A stretch of 33,691 nucleotides of DNA from the NCBI GenBank assembly GCA_003233175.1, contig QIKY01000066.1:1-33691 (forward strand), given 5' to 3'. The notes under the pieces were generated by a model. The model worked only from the letters and a program-made list of their open reading frames with translations. It had not been told where the DNA came from and did no database searches. Made by a program: the position numbers and the translations under genes. This document shows positions 1 through 8,716 of this stretch, piece by piece; position 1 is the stretch's first letter; each line of letters opens with the position of its first letter. The stretch comes from Planctomycetaceae bacterium (GTDB taxonomy: Bacteria > Planctomycetota > Planctomycetia > Pirellulales > Pirellulaceae).

Positions 1-483
1 CCTTACGGCGGCGGCTGGGCGTATGCAGACGGCGAATACACTCCCATGTACAAGGATATTCCCGGCGAAGACAAGCACTCCTTCACGTTCAAACAGCAAG
101 ACGCACGGAATTGGCGGAAGCCGCTCGATGTACGGGTTTTTGTCTTCGCGCGGTACAACTGGTGGAACAACATCTGCCAGATCAAATCGATTGATCCGGC
201 CACGCGGAAAGTCATACTCGCACAAAACGCTTCGTATCCTATTCGTCCTGGCGACCGCTATTACTTTTACAACGCCCTGGAAGAGTTAGACGCCCCCGGC
301 GAATGGTATCTGGACCAACAAACCGCAACGCTCTATTTTTGGCCGCCGGCGCCGCTCGAAGGCAAAGCCATCATGGCGCCGACCACGCGTACGATTCTGG
401 AACTGGCGCCCGATACGGAGCACCTCACTTTTCGAGGCTTCACCTTCGAATGCGCCGCAGGCAATGCTCAACCAGACGAATAA
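1..483 (+). pseudogene. N-terminal piece of frameshifted, 5'-partial parallel beta-helix protein
   Basis: The frame is open from base 1, reading PYGGGWAYADGEYTPMYKD, so the gene starts left of the window. It ends at a TAA at 481-483, after FTFECAAGNA. The segment reads like the region before the helix in planctomycete and verrucomicrobial right-handed beta-helix proteins: PGDRYYFYNALEELDAPGEWYLD followed by TLYFWPP is typical of that family. The protein sense continues in the next frame (464-2203) with NQTNNCRIVACTIRN, the expected first helix rungs. I therefore read the two parts as one gene broken by a frameshift between about 464 and 480. One extra base or two missing bases would join them. 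The shift could be a real mutation or a sequencing or assembly error; the sequence alone cannot tell. Confidence 0.7.
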
Positions 484-2203
484 TTGCCGTATTGTGGCTT
501 GCACCATTCGCAACGTGGGCGATTACGGCGGTTCGGGCGTGGTGATCAACCGGGGGACGCGGAACCGCGTTATCGGCTGCGATATTTACGAAGTCGGCCG
601 TCATGCGATCAGCCTCAGCGGCGGCGACCGCCCCACGTTAACACCGGCCAGAAACACGGCCGATAACAACTACATCCATCACACCGGCGTTTTCTACAAA
701 CAAGGCGTCGGCGTCGACATGCGCGGCGTGGGCAATCGAGCTTCGCACAATTTGATCCACGATTGCCCGCGGTTCGGCATCTCGTTCAACGGCAACCATC
801 TGCTGATCGAATACAACCACATCCGGCATGTGAATTTGGAAACGTCCGACACAGGCGCCATCTACACCGGCGGGCGCGATTGGCTCGGCTCGCGCGGCTC
901 CGTGGTTCGCTACAACTACTTTCACGACATTCTCGGTTACGGTTTCGAAAACGGCCATTGGGTTTCGCCGCACTTCGCCTGGGGCGTGTATCTGGACGAC
1001 AACACCGGCGGCGTCGATGTGATCGGAAATATTGTCGCGCGCACCGTGCGCGGTCTGATCCACCTCCACAACGGCCGCGATAACCGCATCGAAAACAATA
1101 TCTTTCTCGACGGCACACTCCAGCAAATCGAGCTCAGCGGCTGGACGGGAGAGCATCGCAACTGGCGCAATCATCTGCCCAGCATGATCAAAGGTTATGA
1201 ATCGGTGGCGGGCCGTCCGGCATGGAAAAAAATGCGAAACATGGACCTCCACCCCCGCGACGCAGTATTGCCCGACGGCACGATCATGAGCGGCAACTCG
1301 TTCTTGCGCAACATCATCTGCTACCACGACGCCGACGCGAAGTATGTCAGCCTGCGCAACTTCTCCTTCACCCACAACTCCTTCGATTACAACCTGCTCT
1401 GGAGCTACGGCCAGCCGATCCGCACTGGCTTTACAAAAGCGGCCCAGCCCATTTCCAAAAACTTGGCGCCGAACCCCGGTTTTGAAGACGGTCCGCCCGA
1501 CACGCTGCCCAAGAATTGGCGATGGCAAATTCGGCCCTCGAAAAATTCACGCGCTCAGGCGGTTCAAACGGGCGCCGCCGCGGGAGGCCGCGCATTGCGC
1601 ATCGACGCCGATTTCAACCAGGAAAAGCCGCGCGATAACTACCCGATCGTCGTCAGCGACGAACTGGAATTACCGCTCGGCCGCAGGTACAAAATCTCGG
1701 CGAAATTCAAAGCCTCTCGGCCCGCCGCCAAAGCCAAACTGATGCTCCAGTCGTATGTCGCGGGTGAATATTTCTGGGCCAGCCGTCCGCAAGACGTCAC
1801 CGCCGGTCCGAATTGGGAAGCGTCGGAGTTCGTGTTCAAAATACCGGCGCGTGGTGAAACAGGCTGGCATGAGAAGATGAAAACGTTTCGCCTGCGCGTC
1901 GATTTCCCCGATGAAAAAGGCGCGCTCTTTGTAGACGACATTTCGCTCGTCGAAACCGAAACCTTGAGCGAATGGGCGTCGTGGCAGGCGCTCGGCATGG
2001 ACCAACACTCCCGCGTGGCCGACCCTTTATTCGTCGACGCCGAACACGGCGACTACCGCCTGCAACCCAATTCGCCAGCGTTCGCCTTGGGTTTCAAGCA
2101 GATACCGGTCGATCGGATTGGCCCCCAACAAGACGCCTCGCGCGCCAGTTGGCCGATTGTCGAAGCGCCCGGCGCCCGCGAATTTCCCTTGAGCCGTCAA
2201 TAG
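464..2203 (+). CDS. Right-handed parallel beta-helix protein, C-terminal part of frameshifted gene
   Basis: This is the main part, 579 codons if counted from the internal ATG at 464. That ATG is probably not a true start, because it has no ribosome binding site and the upstream frame flows into it. Residues about 5-320 show repeated rungs of the kind N-x-I/V-x-x-N (RVIGCDIYEV, NYIHHTGVF, NLIHDCPRFGISFNG, NHIRHV, NYFHDIL, NIVARTV, NNIFLDG). This is the pattern of Beta_helix proteins (pectate-lyase-like fold) that act on or bind polysaccharide. Residues about 333-500 resemble a carbohydrate-binding jelly roll: it opens with NLAPNPGFEDG and ends with LFVDDISLVE. The tail ADPLFVDAEHGDYRLQPNSP is typical of secreted planctomycete beta-helix proteins. 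The substrate is unknown. The gene converges on the TolC-like gene 58 bases away, with no clear terminator between them. Confidence 0.8.
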   Translation: MLNQTNNCRIVACTIRNVGDYGGSGVVINRGTRNRVIGCDIYEVGRHAISLSGGDRPTLTPARNTADNNYIHHTGVFYKQGVGVDMRGVGNRASHNLIHDCPRFGISFNGNHLLIEYNHIRHVNLETSDTGAIYTGGRDWLGSRGSVVRYNYFHDILGYGFENGHWVSPHFAWGVYLDDNTGGVDVIGNIVARTVRGLIHLHNGRDNRIENNIFLDGTLQQIELSGWTGEHRNWRNHLPSMIKGYESVAGRPAWKKMRNMDLHPRDAVLPDGTIMSGNSFLRNIICYHDADAKYVSLRNFSFTHNSFDYNLLWSYGQPIRTGFTKAAQPISKNLAPNPGFEDGPPDTLPKNWRWQIRPSKNSRAQAVQTGAAAGGRALRIDADFNQEKPRDNYPIVVSDELELPLGRRYKISAKFKASRPAAKAKLMLQSYVAGEYFWASRPQDVTAGPNWEASEFVFKIPARGETGWHEKMKTFRLRVDFPDEKGALFVDDISLVETETLSEWASWQALGMDQHSRVADPLFVDAEHGDYRLQPNSPAFALGFKQIPVDRIGPQQDASRASWPIVEAPGAREFPLSRQ

Positions 2204-2261
2204 GGTGAGCGGCGGGAATGAATTTGACATGTAAATTCAGGACTATTCCTTAGCGGCGCGC

Positions 2262-5141
2262 TCAGTCGGAATCGGCGGCGCCGGGCGGAATGTGCATCAT
2301 CCGATGGATGCTCGGCGAGTACCTGACTCCCGGCGGCAACTGTCCATAGGGGAGCGGAGAGGTTGCGGGGAAGTCGTAGTTGGGCTGGGGTTTGTACTGC
2401 TCATCGTTGAGCGCTTCCCAGAATCCATCCTGGCCGACTTCGAGCAACTCCAAGTCGAGGAACAGTTGGATGCGATCTTTTAGGAACCGGATGTGCTCTC
2501 GGGCGACAGCGCTGAGCGCAGCGGTATAGGCGGTTTGGGCTTCCAGGAAGTCGCGTGCGGCAACATTTCTCGCCCCGAGTTGTAGTTGGAGCCGGGTGCT
2601 GACAACCCGTTCAAACGCCAACGCCGCGCTGGCCACCGCAATTTGATACAGCTCCCGGTCGAGCGGCAAGTTGCGCAGGTCGTCGCGAACGGCGAGTTTG
2701 ATGTTGTCTTCGGCGGTTATCAGCCGGCGCAACGACGCCTGGTAGTCGAGCAGCGATTCCCGAAACGAATTGCGTTGCGCCCGGCGATTGAAAGGCGTGT
2801 CGAGCGCCATTCGCAGACGGGTCTGGCTTTCATCGAAGGTAAAGTCAAACACGCGGTTGACGTCGCTTCGCGTTCGCACCGTTTGCGAGACGCTTAAGTT
2901 TAATACGGAGCGTAGGTCGTCGCCTCGGAGTTTGATTTGCCGCCACACATCGGCCAGCGCGCCGCGCTGGTTGGCGAGGTCGAACCGGAGCGTGAGCCCG
3001 GTGAGCATGGCTTCATCGACGTCTAGCTCAAGGGGCAACAACCCTTCGCCGCCGGCGGTCAGGGTTTCGCTGCTCAGCGTCAGCAAACGCTGGACTTCCT
3101 CCAACACAACGGAAAAGTTGTTGTCGCCTTGGCCATCGTCGGCCAGGGTTGGCGCGGCCGCGTCGGCGGCGAGTTGTTCGACCCGTTGGAGAAACGCCTC
3201 GCCATTTTTTAAGAGGTTGGGAATCTCCTTCAACAACTGCTCGGCATTGAGGCGATCTAACGCTGCTTCAACTTTTGCCTGCCGCCGCAGCAATTCTTGG
3301 TAAGTGGTGTTGAGGTCGTCCAATGACGATTCGTCGTGTTTGGATTCTTTCAGTCGACTGATTTGGCGGTCTACGTAGTTCAGTAGCTGCTCGGCTAGGT
3401 CGGACGTACGCTGGAACAAACTGATTGGGTCGGGCGGCTGGGTGCTTTTCTCTTGCTCCAGGGCGGCGCGGCTGAACTGCACGCTCAAACGAGATTCCTC
3501 CACGGCAAAACGCCGCTGGAAACGCGACAGCGTCGCATCGCCGCTGGCCGTCCGCCCTAAATTCGAGCGAAGCTTGGCCAAATTGCTCATTCTGCGGGCC
3601 AGATCGCTTGCGCCGTTGACCACCACGCCTTGGTCGGGCGCCGGCAAGGCCATTTCCGATTGAAGATTTCTCCGCGAGCGTCTGACCAACTCCATCGAAA
3701 CGGTGGCTTCGTCGTTGCGAGTCAACTTCTCCAGTTCGCCCAACGCCAGGTTGAGCGGCATTTCGGTCGGCAGGCCGATGCGAATTTTTAGGCGGTCGAG
3801 CGCGGCTTCCAGGGTATTACAACTGCGAATCAAGTTGCTGCGGCTGCGCAGCGCGTTTTGTTCAAACTGATCGACTTGAAAACGCGGAACCCGGCCCGCC
3901 CGATATTCGGCTTCGCCCTGCAAGAAGGCGCGCAGGTTGCTGAAATAATCTTGGGAGTTGATTTCAATACTTCGATACGTCAACAGCAAGTCGTAATACT
4001 GGGAGGCCAAGTCTCGAAACAGCACCTTGCGGAAACGAGCGTAGGTCCGCGAGGAATACACGACGTTGCGTTCGGCTTGGGTCAGCCGTTCGAAAATGAT
4101 ATCTCGTTGGAAGACGCTTTGGGAAAAGTTCAGCAGCAAGTCGGAGCCAACGTCCGCCGCAAAACCGTTGGGGCCGTTGAACGTCAGCACGACATCGTTG
4201 GCGAAACGCGCTAGTAAATCACCGCCGGTGGCCAACACTTGATCGCCGCTGAACCGCGTCGGCTGGTTCAGTGTATTGACCGTCAGGCCCGCGTCGCGGC
4301 GATGCAGGAAATCGGTGGCGGAACTGTTGCCGGTGCGGGAAAATTTCAACTGGTAGTCGTACCGTTGCAGCGTTAATCGGAGGGCCGTCCTGTACAGTGT
4401 TTCCTTTTGTGTTTGGTACTCGCGGCTATTGATTTGCGCCAGTTCGATAATGTGTTCGATGGTCAGCCGTTGCGAGGAGTCGCGTTGTGACGCGGCGGGC
4501 GGCGCCGAATGCGTACGCTCGTATTCGCTCCGGACCGATTCAAACTCAAACATTCTCTTCAGGCATTGCAGCGGCAGGGAGTCCCATACGTCTGATGGAA
4601 CCGGCGCGATGCGCAGGCCGCCGTTGATTGGGTTTTCCGGCTCTTCCAGTTCTTTTTGCGCCTCTTTGGAGAGCGGCGCCGCAGGGGGCGCTGGCGGCGG
4701 CTGGACCAACGGCTCCGCCAACGGCGCCAGAAACGTTGCCGGCTGAACATCGCCGGTGGGCGAGTGGCTGGCAACGGTGGCTGGCGCGGCGGTCGAGATT
4801 CCGCTTAAATCGACCTTGCCCGGCGGAATCAGTTCAAGTTCTTCCGGCGGGGACGCACTTTTACTCGGCTTTGAGAGTTCCGGAAGCTGATACGCATACA
4901 GCCGCGGCGCGGGAATCGGCAACGCGGGGTCGTCGGGCGGCGTGGGGTCGAAGAATCGGGAGCGAGGATCGGGCGTGGCGGAAAAACCCAAGGGAGGCGC
5001 CCAAATGGCCGCCGCAGACTTCTCCTCCAGAATGGAATAGGCTTGGCGGTCGGCGCGCAGGCGGTAACGCGTGCGGCTACATCCGCTCGCGGCGAGCGCC
5101 ACACAAACCAGCAGCAAAAAACAGGCGCGCGTACGATCCAA
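2262..5141 (-). CDS. TolC-family outer-membrane efflux-like lipoprotein with large central insertion
   Basis: I chose a TTG start at 5141 because GGGGGAG (5149-5155) lies 7 bases upstream and the result is a clean lipoprotein signal with lipobox LAASGC (Cys21). The ATG at 5183 is in frame but has no ribosome binding site. The 959-residue product has a Pro/Ala-rich segment (about 45-175) and a first TolC-like helical repeat (about 226-466, with TIEHIIELAQ and later YRAGRVPRFQVDQFEQNAL). Residues about 469-701 are an extra charged helical region. A second TolC-like repeat follows (about 711-901, ending in FLKDRIQLFLDLELLEVG). Ordinary TolC/OEP proteins have about 450-500 residues, so this one is roughly double. 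The family forms outer-membrane channels for type I or RND export. No adaptor or pump gene adjoins it, so its partner is unknown. Confidence 0.82.
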   Translation of the reverse strand: MDRTRACFLLLVCVALAASGCSRTRYRLRADRQAYSILEEKSAAAIWAPPLGFSATPDPRSRFFDPTPPDDPALPIPAPRLYAYQLPELSKPSKSASPPEELELIPPGKVDLSGISTAAPATVASHSPTGDVQPATFLAPLAEPLVQPPPAPPAAPLSKEAQKELEEPENPINGGLRIAPVPSDVWDSLPLQCLKRMFEFESVRSEYERTHSAPPAASQRDSSQRLTIEHIIELAQINSREYQTQKETLYRTALRLTLQRYDYQLKFSRTGNSSATDFLHRRDAGLTVNTLNQPTRFSGDQVLATGGDLLARFANDVVLTFNGPNGFAADVGSDLLLNFSQSVFQRDIIFERLTQAERNVVYSSRTYARFRKVLFRDLASQYYDLLLTYRSIEINSQDYFSNLRAFLQGEAEYRAGRVPRFQVDQFEQNALRSRSNLIRSCNTLEAALDRLKIRIGLPTEMPLNLALGELEKLTRNDEATVSMELVRRSRRNLQSEMALPAPDQGVVVNGASDLARRMSNLAKLRSNLGRTASGDATLSRFQRRFAVEESRLSVQFSRAALEQEKSTQPPDPISLFQRTSDLAEQLLNYVDRQISRLKESKHDESSLDDLNTTYQELLRRQAKVEAALDRLNAEQLLKEIPNLLKNGEAFLQRVEQLAADAAAPTLADDGQGDNNFSVVLEEVQRLLTLSSETLTAGGEGLLPLELDVDEAMLTGLTLRFDLANQRGALADVWRQIKLRGDDLRSVLNLSVSQTVRTRSDVNRVFDFTFDESQTRLRMALDTPFNRRAQRNSFRESLLDYQASLRRLITAEDNIKLAVRDDLRNLPLDRELYQIAVASAALAFERVVSTRLQLQLGARNVAARDFLEAQTAYTAALSAVAREHIRFLKDRIQLFLDLELLEVGQDGFWEALNDEQYKPQPNYDFPATSPLPYGQLPPGVRYSPSIHRMMHIPPGAADSD

Positions 5142-5302
5142 GCCAGACTCCCCCAATAACAAACATCGGCCGCGCGCAAACATCGCGCAGAGCTACACAC
5201 ATATCGGGACGTCGATGTATCAAGTTGAGAAATTTTAACGATTATGCGGGCGTCGTGGGTAAATAGAGAATGTCGAAGGTCTGGGACGACAACCCTCCCC
5301 GC

Positions 5303-6721
5303 TCAGCCCAAATCGCAAATGGGCCGGCCTTCGCAAACTTTGCGTGGCACGTGCTGGAAATGGTCTTCGTAGCGCTGTGAGGCATCGATTCCCAGGTGGC
5401 GGAAAACCGTGGCGGCCAAATCGGCGGGAGAAATCGGTCGGTCGGCAACATAACCGGCGTCGCGCGTGGTAGCGCCGTACACTTGCCCGCCGCGAACGCC
5501 GCCGCCCGCCAATAATACGGTGAAGGCGTGCGGCCAATGATCGCGACCGGTTTTTTGTGTCATGGCGTTTTGCGAAAACTCGCCGATGCGAGGCGTGCGG
5601 CCAAACTCACCCGTGACCACAACCAACGTGGTTTCCAGCAAGCCGCGTTGGTCGAGGTCTTGGAGAAAGGCGGCGAAGGCTTGATCGAACTTGGGGCACA
5701 AATCGTTTTTGAGCTTTTTGAAATTGTCGTGATGCGTGTCCCATTGGGGCGACACTTTATCGTGCTTGGTGTCGTCGTCCCAGTTGACGGTCAAGAGCGA
5801 AACTCCGGCTTCGACAAACCGCCGGGCAAGCAACAGACTTTGGCCGAATTTCGTCATGCCATACGCTTCCCGCTCGCCGGGCGCCGCATGTTGCAAATCC
5901 AACGCTTGGCGGAAGGCCCGCTGTTGGAGCATGGAGTACGCTGTTTCCGCGTGGCTCTTGAATGTTTTGGCGGCGGGGCCGAAACTGGTTTCCGTTTGCC
6001 GGATTGAAGCTTCCAACTGCCGCAACAGTTCGCGCCGGCTCTTCAATCGCGCCGCGCCGACGCCTTCCAACAGTTTGAAGCCGGATGCTTCAAAATCGAC
6101 TTTACCAGGATCGGCGTTGAGCAAAACAGGATTAAAGTTTTCGCCCATGCGTCCGCCGGTTTGGCCGGCTATGCGTTTGCTTTGGCCGACGAATTGCGAA
6201 TACCAGGGCAGCACGACCGCCGGCGGCAACTTACCGGCGGAGCGGCCATACCGCGTGACCAAGGCGCTGATTGAGGGCCAATCCTCGGGGGTGGCCTGAT
6301 CGGTTTTTGGCGGGCCAAAATAAGGCCGCCCCGAATACATTTCGCTACACGCTGGACCATGCACCGGCATGCGATGCCGCATCGAACGGAGCAACGCGAA
6401 CTTATTCATCTGGGCGGCCATTTTCGGCAAATGCTCGCAAAGATGAATGCCGGGCGTCGCCGTTGCCATCGGTTTGAATTCACCGCGAACTTCCACCGGC
6501 GCCCGCGGCTTCATGTCCCACAGATCAATATGGCTGGGACCGCCGAAGAGAAAAATAAACACGCAGGAGTTTTGGCGATGCTTGGCCAGCGGCGAATCGT
6601 CGGCGGCCCGCGCCCGCAACGCCGCAAGTTGTTGCGTGCTCAAACCCATCAGGCTCAAACCGCCCAATTGCAGCAGTTCGCGGCGAGTTTTTAGGGCGCC
6701 ACGATGCGAGGCATGCAACAC
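5303..6721 (-). CDS. DUF1501 domain-containing protein, Tat-exported (copy A)
   Basis: The 472-residue protein starts at GTG 6721, with AAGGAG 7 bases upstream. The N-terminus carries a twin-arginine motif (KTRRELLQLGG, Arg13-Arg14) followed by a hydrophobic stretch, so export in folded form is likely. DUF1501 proteins belong to an alkaline-phosphatase/sulfatase-like superfamily that is greatly expanded in planctomycetes. Family marks visible here are FLFGGPSHIDLWDMKP near residue 55, VTGEFGRTPRIG around 370, GRDHWPHAFTVLLAGGG, and TTRDAGYVADRPISPADLA near the end. The biochemical role is not established. DUF1501 genes often sit beside DUF1549/DUF1553 cytochrome-type genes. Here the partner is instead a PQQ-like propeller gene 35 bases upstream on the same strand, which suggests co-transcription. 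Confidence 0.9.
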   Translation of the reverse strand: MLHASHRGALKTRRELLQLGGLSLMGLSTQQLAALRARAADDSPLAKHRQNSCVFIFLFGGPSHIDLWDMKPRAPVEVRGEFKPMATATPGIHLCEHLPKMAAQMNKFALLRSMRHRMPVHGPACSEMYSGRPYFGPPKTDQATPEDWPSISALVTRYGRSAGKLPPAVVLPWYSQFVGQSKRIAGQTGGRMGENFNPVLLNADPGKVDFEASGFKLLEGVGAARLKSRRELLRQLEASIRQTETSFGPAAKTFKSHAETAYSMLQQRAFRQALDLQHAAPGEREAYGMTKFGQSLLLARRFVEAGVSLLTVNWDDDTKHDKVSPQWDTHHDNFKKLKNDLCPKFDQAFAAFLQDLDQRGLLETTLVVVTGEFGRTPRIGEFSQNAMTQKTGRDHWPHAFTVLLAGGGVRGGQVYGATTRDAGYVADRPISPADLAATVFRHLGIDASQRYEDHFQHVPRKVCEGRPICDLG

Positions 6722-6756
6722 GCCAGATCTCCTTTTCTCTCAGCCGGGGGCGGTCG

Positions 6757-8010
6757 TCATTCCGACTTGCCGCCCACGGAAATCAAATGCGAGTAAGTGC
6801 GAAAGTACATGCGGCCTCCGGCGATGGCCGGCGTGGAGCGGGAGTCTTCACCGAGGGGATTCTTGCCCAACAGTTTGAACTCTTTTTCAGCCGCCAACAC
6901 ATGCACGACGCCGTCGTCTGAAACACAAAAGATTTTATTGGCGGCCCGCACCGGAGAGGCGGAAAATCCGCCGCCCAATCGTTTCCGCCAATGCACCTTG
7001 CCGGTGGGGGCGTCGATGCAGGTCACGATGCCCTTGTCGTACCAGAGAAAGAGTAAATCGCCCTTCGCGACCGACGTCGGCACGTAAGGCGCCTGCGTTG
7101 TAACCCGATAAACTTCTTCCGGCGTTTCCCCGGGCTTGATCGCCACGACATAATTCCCGCCGCCGCCGGAGCCCGTGCTGCCGAAAATCAGGCCGCCCGC
7201 CAAAACGGGCGAACTCACCGTGCGCATGCGAAACACTTTGATTTGCCAGTTTTGCTCACCGGTTTTAGGGTCGACGCTATAGATGCCGTCGCCGGTGCTG
7301 GTGTTAATGATTTGGTCGGCCCGCCCAGGCGAGCGATAAATACACGGCGCCGAATAACAAACGTTCACACTGGCGCGCGGCGTCGACCAAACCAGATCGC
7401 CCGTCGTCCGGTTGAAGGCCATCAGAAAACTCTTGCCCGGCTTCTGTCCTTCTTTCAGCCGGGCCGCTTGTTGCGAATTGGAGAGAATCACCAAATCGTG
7501 ATAGAGTATGGGCGACGTGCCGAAGCCGTGCTGGCTCACCCACGGCCCCAGATTTTTGCTCCACAACTCCTGGCCATCGTGCGAAAACGATTTGAGCGTT
7601 GTTTGCTTGGGAGTCGACCAGGCCACATACACCTGTTTTGCATCCACGGCGGGCGTGCAGGAAGCAAAACTGCTGCGGCTATGCAAATGATGCGGGGTGG
7701 AGGGGTAATTGCGGTTCCAAATAATTTCGCCGTCGGCGGCGTTAATACAGAGCATGTATCGCTCGGCGGTTTCGGGGTCGGCGCTGAGAAGAAACACGCG
7801 CTCGCCCCACAACACCGGACACGAATGACCAATACCGGGAAGTTTCGTTTTCCAGTTGAAATCGTCTGGCGTGAATTCAGAGGGGATGTCGACCGTTTCA
7901 TTCACGCCCTGTCCGTTAGGTCCGTGGAAACGGGTCCACTCTTGGGCGGGAGCGGAGAAGGGATTGATCATCGTCAGACCGACGACCAACAAAAAAATCG
8001 GCAGGCGCAT
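6757..8010 (-). CDS. Secreted PQQ-like beta-propeller repeat protein (copy A)
   Basis: The 417-residue protein starts at ATG 8010, with AGGA (8018-8021) 7 bases upstream. The Sec signal peptide runs to about residue 23 (SAPAQ before EWTRFHG). The mature part opens with W-x-x-F-H-G-P-N-G-x-G, the usual start of planctomycete PQQ-like propellers. It then has repeated blades with the signatures D-x-x-T-G-x-x-x-W and A-x-D-G-x-I-x-W: NAADGEIIWNRN, NRTTGDLVWSTP, DPKTGEQNWQIK, DAPTGKVHWRKR. The fold is an outer-membrane-assembly (BamB) or quinoprotein-type eight-bladed propeller. I see no dehydrogenase catalytic signature, so a binding or scaffold role is more likely than an enzyme. The gene lies 35 bases before the DUF1501 gene downstream and is probably the first gene of that pair. 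Confidence 0.9.
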   Translation of the reverse strand: MRLPIFLLVVGLTMINPFSAPAQEWTRFHGPNGQGVNETVDIPSEFTPDDFNWKTKLPGIGHSCPVLWGERVFLLSADPETAERYMLCINAADGEIIWNRNYPSTPHHLHSRSSFASCTPAVDAKQVYVAWSTPKQTTLKSFSHDGQELWSKNLGPWVSQHGFGTSPILYHDLVILSNSQQAARLKEGQKPGKSFLMAFNRTTGDLVWSTPRASVNVCYSAPCIYRSPGRADQIINTSTGDGIYSVDPKTGEQNWQIKVFRMRTVSSPVLAGGLIFGSTGSGGGGNYVVAIKPGETPEEVYRVTTQAPYVPTSVAKGDLLFLWYDKGIVTCIDAPTGKVHWRKRLGGGFSASPVRAANKIFCVSDDGVVHVLAAEKEFKLLGKNPLGEDSRSTPAIAGGRMYFRTYSHLISVGGKSE

Positions 8011-8313
8011 GGCAAGTTCCTAAAATATTACACAAATCTACAACCGTGGACTCTTGTCAAATGTTACCCGACAACCCACCCGCTCGCCAGCGAAAGTTTG
8101 GGTGCCCAGGCTTCGATCCGGAAATTACTGTCGTCCTTCCCGCGCAGAGCGCACCGCGTGGTTTGTGTGTTTAGGCGTACGCGGCGCCGCGGGCGTGGCG
8201 AAATCGAGTGGACTTGGTCTGGTAAAAACGTCTGCTGGCGGCGGCGGGCTTTGTTGCGCGGGTGTTTTGGTGATGACCGCGCAGTCCTCCATCCCGACGC
8301 TCTTCCGTTCGCT

Positions 8314-8346
8314 GATCACGCGATGGGCGAGATCGTCGAATTCCAT
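8314..8346 (-). pseudogene. Remnant of GxxExxY family gene, N-terminal fragment
   Basis: Read on the minus strand from 8346, this gives MEFDDLAHRVI, which matches the usual first residues of GxxExxY proteins (TIGR04256-like). The match stops after 11 codons: the expected GxAIEVHRxLGPGLLE does not follow, and the frame continues as low-complexity sequence. The upstream flank (8348-8380) is the 33-bp arm that encodes or resembles the HEGHEE-type repeat often seen directly before genes of this family. It is a short fragment, so the call rests on the combined match of start, flank and the nearby C-terminal fragment. Confidence 0.5.
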
Positions 8347-8347
8347 G

Positions 8348-8448
8348 CTTCGTGCTCTTCGCGTCCTTCGTGGTGAACTTGATCGTTCGGCGCACGGAGA
8401 TTCGTTCGGCCAGATAAGTTCACCACGAAGGACGCGAAGAGCACGAAG
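8348..8448. repeat. Perfect 33-bp inverted repeat with 35-bp spacer
   Basis: The left arm 8348-8380 and the right arm 8416-8448 are exact reverse complements over 33 bases, with spacer 8381-8415. The arm contains the core ACCACGAAGGACGCGAAGAG. This belongs to the widespread repeat that flanks GxxExxY genes at both ends in opposite orientation. Here the left arm is the upstream flank of the N-terminal remnant and the right arm is the downstream flank of the C-terminal remnant. Each arm therefore belongs to a different, broken element. Confidence 0.85.
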
Positions 8449-8463
8449 GGGAAGAGTCGGCAG

Positions 8464-8529
8464 TCAGAGAACAAAACGTTTGACGCCAGCCTTCAATTTG
8501 GCGTTGTTGAAGTTGATGAGCAATCCAAT
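8464..8529 (-). pseudogene. Remnant of GxxExxY family gene, C-terminal fragment
   Basis: On the minus strand this reads IGLLINFNNAKLKAGVKRFV, then Leu and a TGA stop at 8466-8464. That is the characteristic end of GxxExxY proteins (GLLINFN...GIKRFVL). Upstream in this frame a stop codon is met at 8550-8548, and only about four further residues before IGLL could belong, so the body of the gene is missing. The downstream flank (8416-8448) is the second arm of the 33-bp inverted repeat. The family has a PD-(D/E)XK-nuclease-like fold and is often multi-copy. Function is not established, and this copy cannot be functional. Confidence 0.65.
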
Positions 8530-8669
8530 CCTTTGCCCGGCCGGGATTCAAGCCCCGCCCGACCAGATTCTCTCCACTCCTTCTCTCAAACGCATGCCAA
8601 TTGCAAACTGCAAGGTGCGCTCTCCTGGCGAATTCACCCGTTATTTGCGGTTCGGCGGGCCTTATGTTG

Positions 8670-8678
8670 TGATATACT
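8670..8678 (+). promoter_or_regulatory. Candidate extended -10 promoter for DUF1501 copy B
   Basis: TGATATACT fits an extended -10 element (TGn followed by TATACT). A weak -35 (TTCGGC, 8651-8656) lies 16 bases upstream. The start codon is 38 bases downstream, leaving room for a short leader with the GCAGGAG site. The call comes from pattern only. Confidence 0.4.
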
Positions 8679-8716
8679 CGGAAACAGTGGGAATTCGAAT
8701 TGCAGGAGTTTCGGCC

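Larger units (their letters stand above)
8011..8716. other. Intergenic region between divergent PQQ and DUF1501 genes, repeat-rich
   Basis: No intact gene is visible. The DUF1501 frame stays open leftward to 8054, but codon content, start site and the Tat motif position show that this is not coding. The gap holds two GxxExxY-type gene remnants on the minus strand, a perfect 33-bp inverted repeat (8348-8380 with 8416-8448), and a likely promoter at 8670-8678 for the downstream DUF1501 gene. Near the left end, TTGACA on the minus strand (8055-8060) is a perfect -35 consensus, but I found no -10 at a normal spacing from it. TAATAT (8025-8030) lies 24 bases away, which is too far. Confidence 0.6.

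Noticed and set aside
8054-8716. N-terminal extension of the DUF1501 protein
   Set aside because: The open stretch crosses the GxxExxY remnants and the inverted repeat. The ribosome binding site and Tat motif place the start at 8717.
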